A DNA stretch of 64,000 nucleotides from Micromonospora coxensis (GTDB taxonomy: Bacteria > Actinomycetota > Actinomycetes > Mycobacteriales > Micromonosporaceae), in the NCBI RefSeq assembly GCF_900090295.1, contig NZ_LT607753.1:4898001-4962000 (forward strand). The letters are read 5' to 3'. The first letter of the stretch is position 1; each line of letters begins with the position of its first letter. Both the position numbers and the translations under genes were made by a program. The notes below the pieces were generated by a model. It saw only the letters and a program-made list of their open reading frames with translations. It was not told the DNA's origin and made no database searches. Positions 39,617 to 47,151 of this stretch are shown here, piece by piece.

Positions 39617-40243
39617 TCAGGGGCAGGGCGCCAGCAGCGCGGCGCTGCGCGGGCCGAGCCCGAGCCGGGCGGCGGCGGCCAGGTCGGCGGCGGTGTCCAC
39701 GTCCCGGCGCAGGGTGGGCCAGTCGCCGTGCAGCGGCAGCGCCCCACCGGCGGCGTGCGCCGCCGCCGAGCCGACCCCGAAGCGGGGCTCCAGCGCGACG
39801 CCCGGCGGCGCGGCCAGCAGCACGGTGCCGCTGCCCGGGGCGTCGGCGACGAACCGGCGTACCCCCGGGGTGTCGGTGGCGGCGGCGAGCAGCGCGGCGG
39901 CCAGCTCCGCCGGGCGCAGCGCGGGCAGGTCCGCGGTGAGGCCGGCGACCCAGCCGCGGCCGGCGACCTCGGCGCCGTGCCGGAAGGCGGCGTTGAGCCC
40001 GGCGTCCGGCCGGTCCGGGACGACCCGCGCGCCGGCCGCGCCGGCGGTGGCCGCCACCGCCGGGTCGTCGGTGACCACCAGGACCTCGGCCACCGCCGGG
40101 CAGGCCACCGCCGCGCGGACCGTGTCGGCCGCCAACGCCAGCGCCAGCTCCTCGTGGGGTACGGCCGGCAGCGCGCCCCGCAACCGGCTCTTCGCCGCGT
40201 CGAGGCGCTTCACCGGCACCACCACGGTCCAGGTCGGCTGCAC
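39617..40243 (-). CDS. cofC: 2-phospholactate / phosphoenolpyruvate guanylyltransferase (coenzyme F420 synthesis)
   Basis: CofC (FbiD in mycobacteria) attaches GMP to a phosphorylated three-carbon acid in the first committed steps to F420. The 208-residue protein has the nucleotidyltransferase start TWTVVVPVKRLDAAKSRL, VVTDDPAVAATA, GLTADLPALRPAEL and a late RRDVDTAADL. Which acid is used is not readable. GTG 40243 has CAGGAT 6 bases upstream. Its place beside ppk and gpsA matches mycobacteria. Confidence 0.9.
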   Translation of the reverse strand: MQPTWTVVVPVKRLDAAKSRLRGALPAVPHEELALALAADTVRAAVACPAVAEVLVVTDDPAVAATAGAAGARVVPDRPDAGLNAAFRHGAEVAGRGWVAGLTADLPALRPAELAAALLAAATDTPGVRRFVADAPGSGTVLLAAPPGVALEPRFGVGSAAAHAAGGALPLHGDWPTLRRDVDTAADLAAAARLGLGPRSAALLAPCP

Positions 40244-40358
40244 GCGCCAATCCTGCCAGCGTCGCCGGCCGGTACCCTCACTGGCCGGACCCGGGGCGAG
40301 CAGGCATGATTTCCGCTGCGGGCCACACCGCGGGGGTCCGGGGCGACGAGGAGGCAGG

Positions 40359-41084
40359 GTGACACGGCGCAGGCTGGGCTTCTGGCAACGATTCGCCGTG
40401 GTGCTGGTCAAACCGGTGATGCTGCTCTGGACCCGGCGCACCTGGCGCGGCGCCGAGCAGTTGCGCCGCGAGGGCGGGATCATCATCGTGCCCAACCACC
40501 TCTCGCACGCCGATCCGCTGGTCTCCGCGCACTTCATCTACGAGGCCGGACGCTGGCCGCAGTACCTCGGCAAGGCCAGCGTGTTCCGGGTGCCGGTGAT
40601 CGGCTGGATCCTGCACCGCTGCAAGCAGATCCCGGTGGAGCGGGAGACCGTCCACGCGGTGAAGTCCCTGGACAAGCTGGTCGCCGCCCTCGACGCCGGT
40701 GGCGCGGTGGTGATCTACCCGGAGGGGACGATCACCCGCGAGCCGCAGCTGTGGCCGATGAAGGGCAAGACCGGGGCGGCCCGGCTGGCGCTGGCCACCG
40801 GCGCCCCGGTGGTCCCGGTGGCGATGTGGGGGCCGGAGAAGCTCTTCGACCCGCGTACCAACCGCTTCGGGCTGCGGCCCCGCACCCCGGTGACCGTGGT
40901 CGCCGGCCCGCCGGTGGACCTGAGCCGCTGGGCGGGCGCGACGCCGACCCGGGCCGTGCTGGAAGCGATGACCGACGAGATCATGCTGACCCTGCGTGAC
41001 CAGCTCGCCGAGATCCGGGGCGGCACGCCCCCTCCGCTGTGGGAACGTCCCGCCCGTCCGCGTACTCCCGAGGTGACCGAATGA
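40359..41084 (+). CDS. plsC: 1-acylglycerol-3-phosphate O-acyltransferase (PlsC type)
   Basis: A 241-residue membrane-associated acyltransferase that adds an acyl chain to lysophosphatidic acid in phospholipid synthesis. It has the catalytic NHLSHAD (HX4D) box and the PEGTITREP box, with the substrate-binding [13 protein letters not shown] between. GTG 40359 lies a few bases after GAGGAGG. Its stop overlaps a SERSE-type short frame that leads into gpsA, so plsC and gpsA are probably co-translated. Confidence 0.92.
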   Translation: MTRRRLGFWQRFAVVLVKPVMLLWTRRTWRGAEQLRREGGIIIVPNHLSHADPLVSAHFIYEAGRWPQYLGKASVFRVPVIGWILHRCKQIPVERETVHAVKSLDKLVAALDAGGAVVIYPEGTITREPQLWPMKGKTGAARLALATGAPVVPVAMWGPEKLFDPRTNRFGLRPRTPVTVVAGPPVDLSRWAGATPTRAVLEAMTDEIMLTLRDQLAEIRGGTPPPLWERPARPRTPEVTE

Positions 41085-41110
41085 GCGAGCGCAGCGAGGT
41101 GACGGCATGA
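41081..41110 (+). CDS. SERSE-type short open frame between plsC and gpsA (9 aa)
   Basis: A nine-codon frame, MSERSEVTA. Its ATG overlaps the plsC stop (ATGA at 41081-41084) and its TGA overlaps the gpsA start (ATGA at 41107-41110). GAGGTGA lies four bases before both its own ATG and the gpsA ATG. The 30-base element is 26/30 identical to the one before thiL (49459-49488). It may be a translated coupling peptide or a portable ribosome-binding element. Confidence 0.45.
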   Translation: MSERSEVTA

Positions 41111-42111
41111 GCCATGTGGCGGTGCTGGGGGCGGGTTCCTGGGGGACCGCCTTCGCGAAGATCCTCGCCGACGCCGGCCGGGACGTGACGATCTGGGCCC
41201 GCCGGGAGTCGGTCGCCGAGGCGATCTGCACCCACCGGCGCAACCCGGACTACCTGACCGACATGCGGCTGCCCGAGCGGGTCACCGCGACCGGCGACGC
41301 CGCCAAGGCGATCGCCGGCGCCGAGCTGGTGGTGCTGTCGGTGCCGTCGCAGACGCTGCGCGGCAACCTCGCCGACTGGGCCCCGCACCTCGCCCCCGAC
41401 TCGACCCTGGTCTCCCTGATGAAGGGGATCGAGCTGGGCACCACCCGGCGGATGAGCGAGGTGATCGTGGAGACGGCCCGGGTCACCCCGGACCGGGTGG
41501 TGGTGGTCTCCGGCCCCAACCTGGCCCCCGAGATCGCCGCCGAGCAGCCGGCCGCGACGGTGGTCGCCGGCACCGACGCCCGCCGGGCCGAGCTGGTGCA
41601 GCGCTCCATCCGCACCCCGTACTTCCGGCCGTACACCAACGACGACGTGATCGGCTGCGAGCTGGGCGGCGCGGTCAAGAACGTGATCGCCCTGGCGTAC
41701 GGGATCGCCACCGCGATGGGCTTCGGCGACAACACCCGGGCGATGCTGATGACCCGAGGGCTCGCCGAGACCGCCCGGCTGGGCGTGGCGCTCGGCGCCG
41801 ACCCGATCACCTTCGCCGGCCTGGCCGGCATGGGCGACCTCGTCGCGTCCTGCTCGTCGCCGCTGGCGCGCAACCGCACCTTCGGCGAGCACCTGGGCCG
41901 GGGGGAGACCCTGGAGCAGGCGCAGGCGGCCACCCGGCAGACCGCCGAGGGGGTGAAGAGCTGCCTGGCCATCCGGGACCTGGCCCGGGCGCACGGGGTG
42001 GAGATGCCGATCACCGAGCAGATCGAACGGATCTGCCACGAGGGAATGGACCCGAGACTCGCCGTGGACGCCCTGATGAGCCGTACCGCCAAGCCGGAGT
42101 CGTACGAGTGA
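41107..42111 (+). CDS. gpsA: Glycerol-3-phosphate dehydrogenase [NAD(P)+]
   Basis: GpsA makes sn-glycerol 3-phosphate for phospholipids. The 334-residue protein has the Rossmann motif [17 protein letters not shown] and the substrate/catalytic segments [33 protein letters not shown] and [12 protein letters not shown] (the former spans about residues 185-217). Start and end are both chained to short SERSE-type frames by four-base overlaps. Neighbouring plsC supports a lipid-synthesis unit. Confidence 0.97.
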   Translation: MSHVAVLGAGSWGTAFAKILADAGRDVTIWARRESVAEAICTHRRNPDYLTDMRLPERVTATGDAAKAIAGAELVVLSVPSQTLRGNLADWAPHLAPDSTLVSLMKGIELGTTRRMSEVIVETARVTPDRVVVVSGPNLAPEIAAEQPAATVVAGTDARRAELVQRSIRTPYFRPYTNDDVIGCELGGAVKNVIALAYGIATAMGFGDNTRAMLMTRGLAETARLGVALGADPITFAGLAGMGDLVASCSSPLARNRTFGEHLGRGETLEQAQAATRQTAEGVKSCLAIRDLARAHGVEMPITEQIERICHEGMDPRLAVDALMSRTAKPESYE

Positions 42112-42170
42112 GCGCGAGGAGTGAGCCGGTGTTGCGAGCCCCGCAGTCGCGAACCCAGGTGGCACCGTGA
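42108..42170 (+). CDS. SERSE-type short open frame after gpsA (20 aa)
   Basis: GTG 42108 overlaps the gpsA stop (GTGA) and opens a 20-codon frame, [20 protein letters not shown], whose TGA overlaps the next gene's GTG start (GTGA at 42167-42170). The tail APQSRTQ is echoed by the short frame before ddl (APQAARQSRTER). AGGTGG near its end can serve as the ribosome-binding site of the next gene. Confidence 0.45.
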   Translation: MSARSEPVLRAPQSRTQVAP

Positions 42171-43303
42171 GCGCGGACCAGTGGCACGACGGCACCCGCT
42201 GCGTGCACGCCGGCCTGCCCGAGCCCGCCCCGGGCGACCCGTTCCTGCCCGGGCCGGTCTTCGCCGCGCCGTACCACCTCGACCCGTGGCAGGGGCCGGC
42301 GGCGAGCCCGAACGGCTACGGCCGGCCGGACAACCCCACCCGCCGGCTGCTGGAGGCGGCCATCGGTGAGTTGGAGGGAGGCGACTGCCGGGTCTTCGCC
42401 AGCGGGCAGGCGGCCATCACCGGGCTGCTGCTGGCCCTGCTGCGCCCCGGCGACCGGGTGCTGCTCCCCGCCGACGGGTACTTCCCGGTCCGCGCCTTCG
42501 CCACGGCCACCCTGGAGGGCATCGGCGTCTCCGTCGGGTTCGTGCCGACCGCCGGGCCGTACCCGTCGTTCGACGGCGTCCGGCTGCTGATGCTGGAGAC
42601 CCCGGCGAACCCGGGGCTGGACGTGGCCGACGTCGCCGCGCTCGCCGCCGCGGCGCACGCCGCCGGCACGCTGGTCGTGGTCGACAACACCACCGCCACC
42701 CCGCTCGGGCAGCGTCCGCTGGACCTCGGCGCCGACCTGGTCGTCGCCTCCGGCACCAAGGCCCTGACCGGGCACTCCGACCTGCTGCTGGGCTACGTCG
42801 CGGCCCGCTCGGCGGAGCTGCTGGAGACGCTGACCGCCTGGCGTACCACCACGGGCGCGGTGACCGGGGCGTTCGACGCCTGGCTCGCCCACCGGTCGCT
42901 GGCCACGCTGGACCTGCGGCTGGCCCGGCAGTCGGCCAACGCGGCGGCCGTCGCCGAGCTGCTCGCCGGGCGCGCCGACGTGACCGGGCTGCGCTGGCCC
43001 GGCCGGCCGGAGGACCCGGCGTACCCGGTGGCGTCGGCGCAGATGCGGCGGATGCCCGGGGTGCTCTCCTTCGACCTCGGTGACGCCGCGCGGGTGTCCC
43101 GGTTCGTCGAGGCGTCCCGGCTGGTCGCCGCCGCCACCTCGTTCGGTGGCCTGCACACCACCGCCGACCGGCGGGCGCAGTGGGGCGACGACACCGCGCC
43201 CGGCTTCGTCCGGCTCTCCTGCGGGGTGGAGGACACCGCCGACCTGGTGGCCGACATCGCCGCCGCGCTGGACGCCGCCGGGCCGGCCGGTCCGCTATCG
43301 TGA
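42167..43303 (+). CDS. Trans-sulfuration pyridoxal-phosphate enzyme (cystathionine gamma-lyase-like)
   Basis: A 378-residue Cys/Met-metabolism enzyme. The cofactor lysine is in VASGTKALTGHSDLLLGYV, preceded by VVVDNTTATPLGQRPLDLGAD and ASGQAAITGLLLALL. The C-terminal VRLSCGVEDTADLVADI is typical. Cystathionine lyase or synthase and methionine gamma-lyase activities cannot be separated by eye. It lies on the gpsA transcript through a short overlapping frame, with no obvious metabolic link to it. Confidence 0.88.
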   Translation: MSADQWHDGTRCVHAGLPEPAPGDPFLPGPVFAAPYHLDPWQGPAASPNGYGRPDNPTRRLLEAAIGELEGGDCRVFASGQAAITGLLLALLRPGDRVLLPADGYFPVRAFATATLEGIGVSVGFVPTAGPYPSFDGVRLLMLETPANPGLDVADVAALAAAAHAAGTLVVVDNTTATPLGQRPLDLGADLVVASGTKALTGHSDLLLGYVAARSAELLETLTAWRTTTGAVTGAFDAWLAHRSLATLDLRLARQSANAAAVAELLAGRADVTGLRWPGRPEDPAYPVASAQMRRMPGVLSFDLGDAARVSRFVEASRLVAAATSFGGLHTTADRRAQWGDDTAPGFVRLSCGVEDTADLVADIAAALDAAGPAGPLS

Positions 43304-43439
43304 TCTCCGACCCGCAGGGGTCCCGACCGGAGGAGGTGAGTCCGATCCGCCAGACAGCAGGACCGGCGCTGCCCTCCGGGTCCCCGTCACCGCGCGGGTG
43401 ACGGCGGGAGCGCCGACGAGCGTTCCCGAGAGGCATTCC
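43296..43439 (+). promoter_or_regulatory. Structured leader with possible leader peptide before the methyltransferase
   Basis: TATCGT (43296-43301) is a good -10 box that overlaps the upstream stop codon. The next bases fold: CTCCG with CGGAG encloses GACCC-GCAG-GGGTC, and CCGTCACC pairs with GGTGACGG near 43384-43404. Between them GGAGGAGGTGAG is the strongest anti-16S complement in the window, yet it lies about 100 bases before the gene. It overlaps GTG 43338, which opens a 21-codon frame ending at TGA 43401. Regulatory role and ligand are unknown. Confidence 0.45.
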
Positions 43440-44225
43440 GTGACGTCCTTCCACCCTGACCGTCCCGCCCTCGTCTCGCGGCTGCGCGCCGCCGGCTGCG
43501 TCTACGCCGAGGACGAGGCGGACCTGCTCATCGCCGCCGTCGACTCGTCCGACGCGCTGGCCGCGCTGACCGACCGCCGGGTCGGCGGCGAACCGCTGGA
43601 GTACGTCCTCGGCTGGGCCGAGTTCTGCGGGCTGCGGGTCGCCGTCGCGCCCGGCGTCTTCGTGCCCCGCGCCCGTACCGCCCTGCTGGTGGAGGCCGCC
43701 GTGTCGGTCACCGGGCCGGCGCCCGCGGTGGCCGACCTGTGCTGCGGGTCGGGCGCGACGACCCTGGCGCTCGCCGCGCGGCTCACCCCGCGCTGGCTGG
43801 TCGCCGTCGACCTGGACCCGGCCGCGGTGGCCTGCGCCCGGCGCAACCTCGCCGGCCGGGACGTCCCGGTCCTGCACGGCGACCTGTACGACCCGCTGCC
43901 GCCCACCTGGCGGGGCCGGCTCGACCTGGTGGTGGCCAACGCCCCGTACGTGCCGACGGAGGCGGTGGCGCTGATGCCGGCCGAGGCGCGGCTGCACGAG
44001 GCGCCGGCGGCGCTCGACGGCGGGGCGGACGGGCTGGCCGTGCTGCGCCGGGTGACGGCCGGGGCGGTGGACTGGCTGGCCCCCGGCGGTCACCTGGTGG
44101 TCGAGGTGAGCGACGGCCAGGCCGACGCGCTCTGCGCGACGATGACCGGGCTGGGCCTGGCGCCGCGGGTGTGGCACGAGCCGGAGTGGGACGCCACCGC
44201 CGTCACCGCCCGCCGGCCCGGCTGA
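43440..44225 (+). CDS. Putative protein N5-glutamine methyltransferase (HemK/PrmC-like)
   Basis: A 261-residue class I methyltransferase. SAM binding is shown by VADLCCGSGATTLALA and VAVDLDPAAVACARRN. The catalytic motif reads VVANAPYVP where PrmC has NPPY, and the N-terminal domain (GGEPLEYVLGWAEFCGLRV) is HemK-like. It probably methylates a glutamine, but the N-A-P-Y change leaves open whether release factors are the target. GTG 43440 follows GAGAGG at 6 bases. Confidence 0.82.
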   Translation: MTSFHPDRPALVSRLRAAGCVYAEDEADLLIAAVDSSDALAALTDRRVGGEPLEYVLGWAEFCGLRVAVAPGVFVPRARTALLVEAAVSVTGPAPAVADLCCGSGATTLALAARLTPRWLVAVDLDPAAVACARRNLAGRDVPVLHGDLYDPLPPTWRGRLDLVVANAPYVPTEAVALMPAEARLHEAPAALDGGADGLAVLRRVTAGAVDWLAPGGHLVVEVSDGQADALCATMTGLGLAPRVWHEPEWDATAVTARRPG

Positions 44226-44323
44226 CCGCCGCTCGGGCCGGCCGGTTCGGGTCCTCCGGGCGTGGCGGGGCCCGGGAGCGGGAACTAGCCTCGCATCAGG
44301 ATCGGGGCGGGAGGCGGCGGGCG

Positions 44324-45376
44324 ATGGACAGCGCGGACGTGCCGGTGGTGGTCGGCATCGACAACGGTGGGACCAGCAACAACGCCACCGTCCTCACCGT
44401 CGACGGGCGGTTCCTGGTCGACGGGCTGCTGGAGATCCCCAGCGAGGTGGGGGCCGGCCCGGAGGCGGCGGTCGAGGCGATGGCCCGCGCGCTGGACGGG
44501 GCGCTCGCCCACACCGGCGTGCCGAGGGCGCTGGTGCGGGCGGTGGGGCTGGACACCCCGGGGCCGGCCAGCGCCGACGGGGTGATCTCGTCGCGGGGGT
44601 CGACGAACTTCGCCCAGGCCGCCTGGCACGGCTTCGACGTGCGGGGCGCGTTGCAGCGGCGGCTGGGCCTGCCGGTGGTGTACCACAACGACGGCAACGC
44701 GGCGGCGCTCTACGCCCACCACGTCCACTTCGGAGCCGAGGCGACGGCCCGCTCCTCGGTGTCGGCGATCGTCGGTACCGGGCTGGGCGGGGGAGTGGTG
44801 GTGGACGGCCGGGTGCTGACCGGGGCGGCGGGGATGGCCGGTGAACTCGGGCACGTGCACATCCCGCTGACCGGGCTGCTCGCCCCGGAGCAGCCGGTCC
44901 CGACCTGCGCCTGCGGGTTCGTCGGGGACGCGGAGAGCGTGGCCTCGCTGACCGCGATCCGGCGCAACCTGCTGCCGTACTGGCTGACCCGGTACCCGGA
45001 CCACCCGCTCGCGGCGGAGCCGGCCGACCGGGCCGCGAAGCTGCTGCGGGGGTACGCCGAGCGGGGCGACGCGCTGGCCCGGGAGGTCTTCGCCCAGCAG
45101 GCCGCCGCGCTGGGCCGGCTCTTCACGATCGCGGCCAACGTCGCCGACCCGCACGCGTACTTCGTGGGTGGCGGCGTGGTGGAGGCGGCGCCGGAGTTCC
45201 GGGACTGGTTCCTGGCGACCGTACGCGAGCACACGGTGCTCCGCGCGGAGCAGGCCGCCGTCGCGACCTTCGCCCTGGTCCCCGACCGGGACATGGCCGG
45301 CGCCCGCGGCGTCGCCATCGCCGCCCTCACCGCCCTGCGGCCGGCCACCCGCGCCCCCGCTCCGCTGCCCGGTTGA
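44324..45376 (+). CDS. ROK-family sugar kinase or regulator-like protein
   Basis: A 350-residue ROK protein without an N-terminal DNA-binding domain, so kinase-like. It has the phosphate loop VGIDNGGTSNNATVL, catalytic HNDGNAAALYA, the second ATP motif IVGTGLGGGVVVDG and GELGHVHIP. The zinc motif that normally reads CxCGxxGCxE is CACGFVGDAES, in which the third cysteine is Asp. TAGCCT (44286) could serve as -10, and GGGAGG precedes ATG 44324. Confidence 0.87.
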   Translation: MDSADVPVVVGIDNGGTSNNATVLTVDGRFLVDGLLEIPSEVGAGPEAAVEAMARALDGALAHTGVPRALVRAVGLDTPGPASADGVISSRGSTNFAQAAWHGFDVRGALQRRLGLPVVYHNDGNAAALYAHHVHFGAEATARSSVSAIVGTGLGGGVVVDGRVLTGAAGMAGELGHVHIPLTGLLAPEQPVPTCACGFVGDAESVASLTAIRRNLLPYWLTRYPDHPLAAEPADRAAKLLRGYAERGDALAREVFAQQAAALGRLFTIAANVADPHAYFVGGGVVEAAPEFRDWFLATVREHTVLRAEQAAVATFALVPDRDMAGARGVAIAALTALRPATRAPAPLPG

Positions 45377-45377
45377 G

Positions 45378-45429
45378 CAGGAGGTCCGCGTCCCCCGCAC
45401 CGGGCCGTGCGGGGGACGCGGACCTCCTG
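45378..45429 (+). terminator. Long perfect terminator hairpin after the ROK gene
   Basis: Positions 45378-45400 and 45407-45429 form a perfect 23-base-pair stem with loop CGGGCC, starting two bases after the ROK stop codon. It is the longest perfect stem in the window, has no T-run, and separates convergent genes. Confidence 0.85.
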
Positions 45430-45454
45430 AGCCGTCCCGTGGACCCGGGTCGGG

Positions 45455-45655
45455 TCAGCGCCGGGGCGGGGCGGCGGCGAAGGCGGCCCAGGCGGCCGGG
45501 GGGAAGAGCAGGACCGGGCCGGCGGGGTCCTTGGAGTCGCGTACGGCCACGGCCTCCGGCACGGTCGCCAGCTCCACGCAGGCCCCCTCGTCGCCGCTGT
45601 GGCTACTCTTGCGCCACGCGGCCGTGGCCAGCGCCGCGCTGATCGTCGGTGTCAT
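45455..45655 (-). CDS. DUF397 protein
   Basis: A 66-residue DUF397 member with the typical AWRKSSHSGDEGACVELATVPEAVAVRDSKDP segment (about residues 14-45). These small proteins are encoded in many copies in filamentous actinobacteria beside XRE/DUF5753 regulators and may bind or oppose them. ATG 45655 lies 2 bases after the stop of the regulator gene, with GAAGGGA as ribosome-binding site, so the two form an operon. Confidence 0.9.
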   Translation of the reverse strand: MTPTISAALATAAWRKSSHSGDEGACVELATVPEAVAVRDSKDPAGPVLLFPPAAWAAFAAAPPRR

Positions 45656-45657
45656 CT

Positions 45658-46503
45658 CTACCGTCCCTTCAACAGTTGCACGAGCTGGTCGCGGCTGTCC
45701 GCCGGGCTGAGCGCGACGGTCCGCAGGTGTTCCATGATCTTGGTGCAGGTACGCAGGTCACCCGGGCGGTCGAGGACCATCTGCCCGGCGACGGTCTCCA
45801 CCGAGGCGATCAGCGGATCCTCGGGGTCGGCGAACTCCAGGATGTGCAGCGAGCCGCGGGTGCCCCGGTGGTAACCCGCCGCCAGGGGGATCACCTGCAC
45901 GGTCACGTTCGGCAGCTCGCCCATCTTGAGCAGGTGCCGCAGTTGACCCTGCATCGCCGCGCGGTCGCCGACCGGCCGCAGCAGCGCGCCCTCGTCGATG
46001 ATCGCGTCGAAGATGGGCGGGTCGTCGGCGGTGATCCGCTGCTGCCGGTCCAGCCGTAGCTGCACCCGCTGCTCGACCTGGTCGTCGCTGAGGGTGTGCG
46101 GGCCGCCGCGCATCACGCCCCGGATGTAGTCCGCGGTCTGCAGCAGCCCGGGCACCACCGAGGGTTCGAAGTTGGCGATGCCGGTCGCCTCCGCCTCCAG
46201 CGCGATGAAGTCGATGGTGCGCTTGTCCAGCAGGTGTGAGTACGGCACCCACCAGCCGGGTTTGCGGGTGTCCTTGGCGAGCTGCACCGCCGCGGCGATC
46301 TCGTCCGGCCCGACGCCGTAGAGGCTGAGCAGCGCGCGCACGGTGGCGGGGCTGACCAGCGTCTGCGCGTTCTCGTAGCGGGAGAGCGTGCTGCGGGTGC
46401 TGTTGATCTCGTCGGCGGCGGCCTCCAGCGTGAGGCCGGCCGCCTCCCGGTGGGTGCGCAGGGCGATGCCCAGCCGTCGCGCCCGGGCGGTCTTGGGAGC
46501 CAT
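45658..46503 (-). CDS. XRE-type regulator with DUF5753 domain
   Basis: A 281-residue protein: an N-terminal helix-turn-helix (LGIALRTHREAAGLTLEAAADEINSTRSTLSRYEN, about residues 10-45) followed by the DUF5753 effector domain (ALEAEATGIANFEPSVVPGLLQTADYIR and VQVIPLAAGYHRGTRGSLHILEF). It partners the DUF397 gene just downstream, an arrangement widely found in Streptomyces and Micromonospora development and stress loci and proposed to be toxin-antitoxin-like. ATG 46503 has no clear ribosome-binding site; an ATG at 46566 would add an unusual leader. Confidence 0.9.
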   Translation of the reverse strand: MAPKTARARRLGIALRTHREAAGLTLEAAADEINSTRSTLSRYENAQTLVSPATVRALLSLYGVGPDEIAAAVQLAKDTRKPGWWVPYSHLLDKRTIDFIALEAEATGIANFEPSVVPGLLQTADYIRGVMRGGPHTLSDDQVEQRVQLRLDRQQRITADDPPIFDAIIDEGALLRPVGDRAAMQGQLRHLLKMGELPNVTVQVIPLAAGYHRGTRGSLHILEFADPEDPLIASVETVAGQMVLDRPGDLRTCTKIMEHLRTVALSPADSRDQLVQLLKGR

Positions 46504-46653
46504 ACGTCGATGGTGACATATGTCTTCGGGAAAGTGCGCATGAGAGAACGTCGATGAGAGTTGCATTCACGCCTGTCCACCTGTCAATCTGTGATGGCGT
46601 CCTCACCAACGGTTGTCGTGGCGACGGCGATGGTGAGCGACCGGAGGGGATGG

Positions 46654-46701
46654 GGCGCGTGGTGATCGGGTTTACTCCCCCGTACCCGATCGCCACGTGC
46701 C
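46654..46701. repeat. 18-bp inverted repeat upstream of the XRE gene
   Basis: Positions 46654-46671 pair with 46684-46701 (two wobble or mismatched pairs, 12-base spacer TTACTCCCCCGT). It lies in the 253-base divergent gap between the XRE gene and a small gene at 46757, and could be an operator or a cruciform. The gap otherwise holds no supported gene. Confidence 0.6.
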
Positions 46702-46756
46702 ACCCCGCGCCGCCACCGTCCACGCTGGAGGGAGACGTCGGAATGAGGTCGAGCGG

Positions 46757-47002
46757 ATGTCCTGGCGAGCGGCGATGACGCGGTTCCTCGTGGTGCTCAC
46801 CGACGTCCGTCCGGTGGAGGGGGAGGTCCGCAACGAGCGCACCTCCCCGGAGCGGCGCCGCCAGGTGGTCGGCGCCAGCAGCCGGGAGGCCGCCGACCGG
46901 ATCGCCGGCGCGTTCATGGCCCTGGGCATGGTCCGCGCCGGCCGGCAACGGGTGAAGGTGATCGCGGTCGGTCGCGGCCGGCACACCTGCCCGGACAGGT
47001 AG
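46757..47002 (+). CDS. Small basic protein of unknown function
   Basis: An 81-residue protein, MSWRAAMTRFLVVLTDVRPV at the start, rich in Arg and Val with SREAADRIAGAFMALGM in the middle. No family is recognised. Codon third positions are strongly G/C as in real genes here. ATG 46757 follows GAGGTCGAGCGG; ATG 46775 is an alternative start. It is divergent from the XRE/DUF397 pair and followed by the leader of ddl. Confidence 0.55.
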   Translation: MSWRAAMTRFLVVLTDVRPVEGEVRNERTSPERRRQVVGASSREAADRIAGAFMALGMVRAGRQRVKVIAVGRGRHTCPDR

Positions 47003-47102
47003 GTCACGCACCGTATCGGTCCGGGTGACCGTTTGCGAGGGAGGCTCAGCTCCTCCCGGGTATCACCATCGGCCCGCCGCCACCCACAGTAAGGTCAACC
47101 GG

Positions 47103-47147
47103 GTGAGCGCGCCGCAGGCGGCTCGGCAGTCGCGTACCGAGAGGTGA
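47103..47147 (+). CDS. SERSE-related short open frame before ddl (14 aa)
   Basis: GTG 47103 opens a 14-codon frame, MSAPQAARQSRTER, that stops four bases before the ddl start. TAAGGT (47090-47095) lies 7 bases before the GTG, so the short frame itself would be leaderless. Its last codons are the ribosome-binding site of ddl (GAGGTGA, then CCCA, then GTG). It shares APQ and SRT blocks with the frame after gpsA. Confidence 0.42.
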   Translation: MSAPQAARQSRTER

Positions 47148-47151
47148 CCCA

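Noticed and set aside
37195..39939. Very long plus-strand open frame opposite ppk
   Set aside because: It is an antisense shadow of ppk; composition is His/Val/Gly/Gln-rich with no motif.
46554..46778. Short open frame between the XRE gene and the small gene at 46757
   Set aside because: It crosses the 18-bp inverted repeat, has no ribosome-binding site and no coding-like third-position bias.
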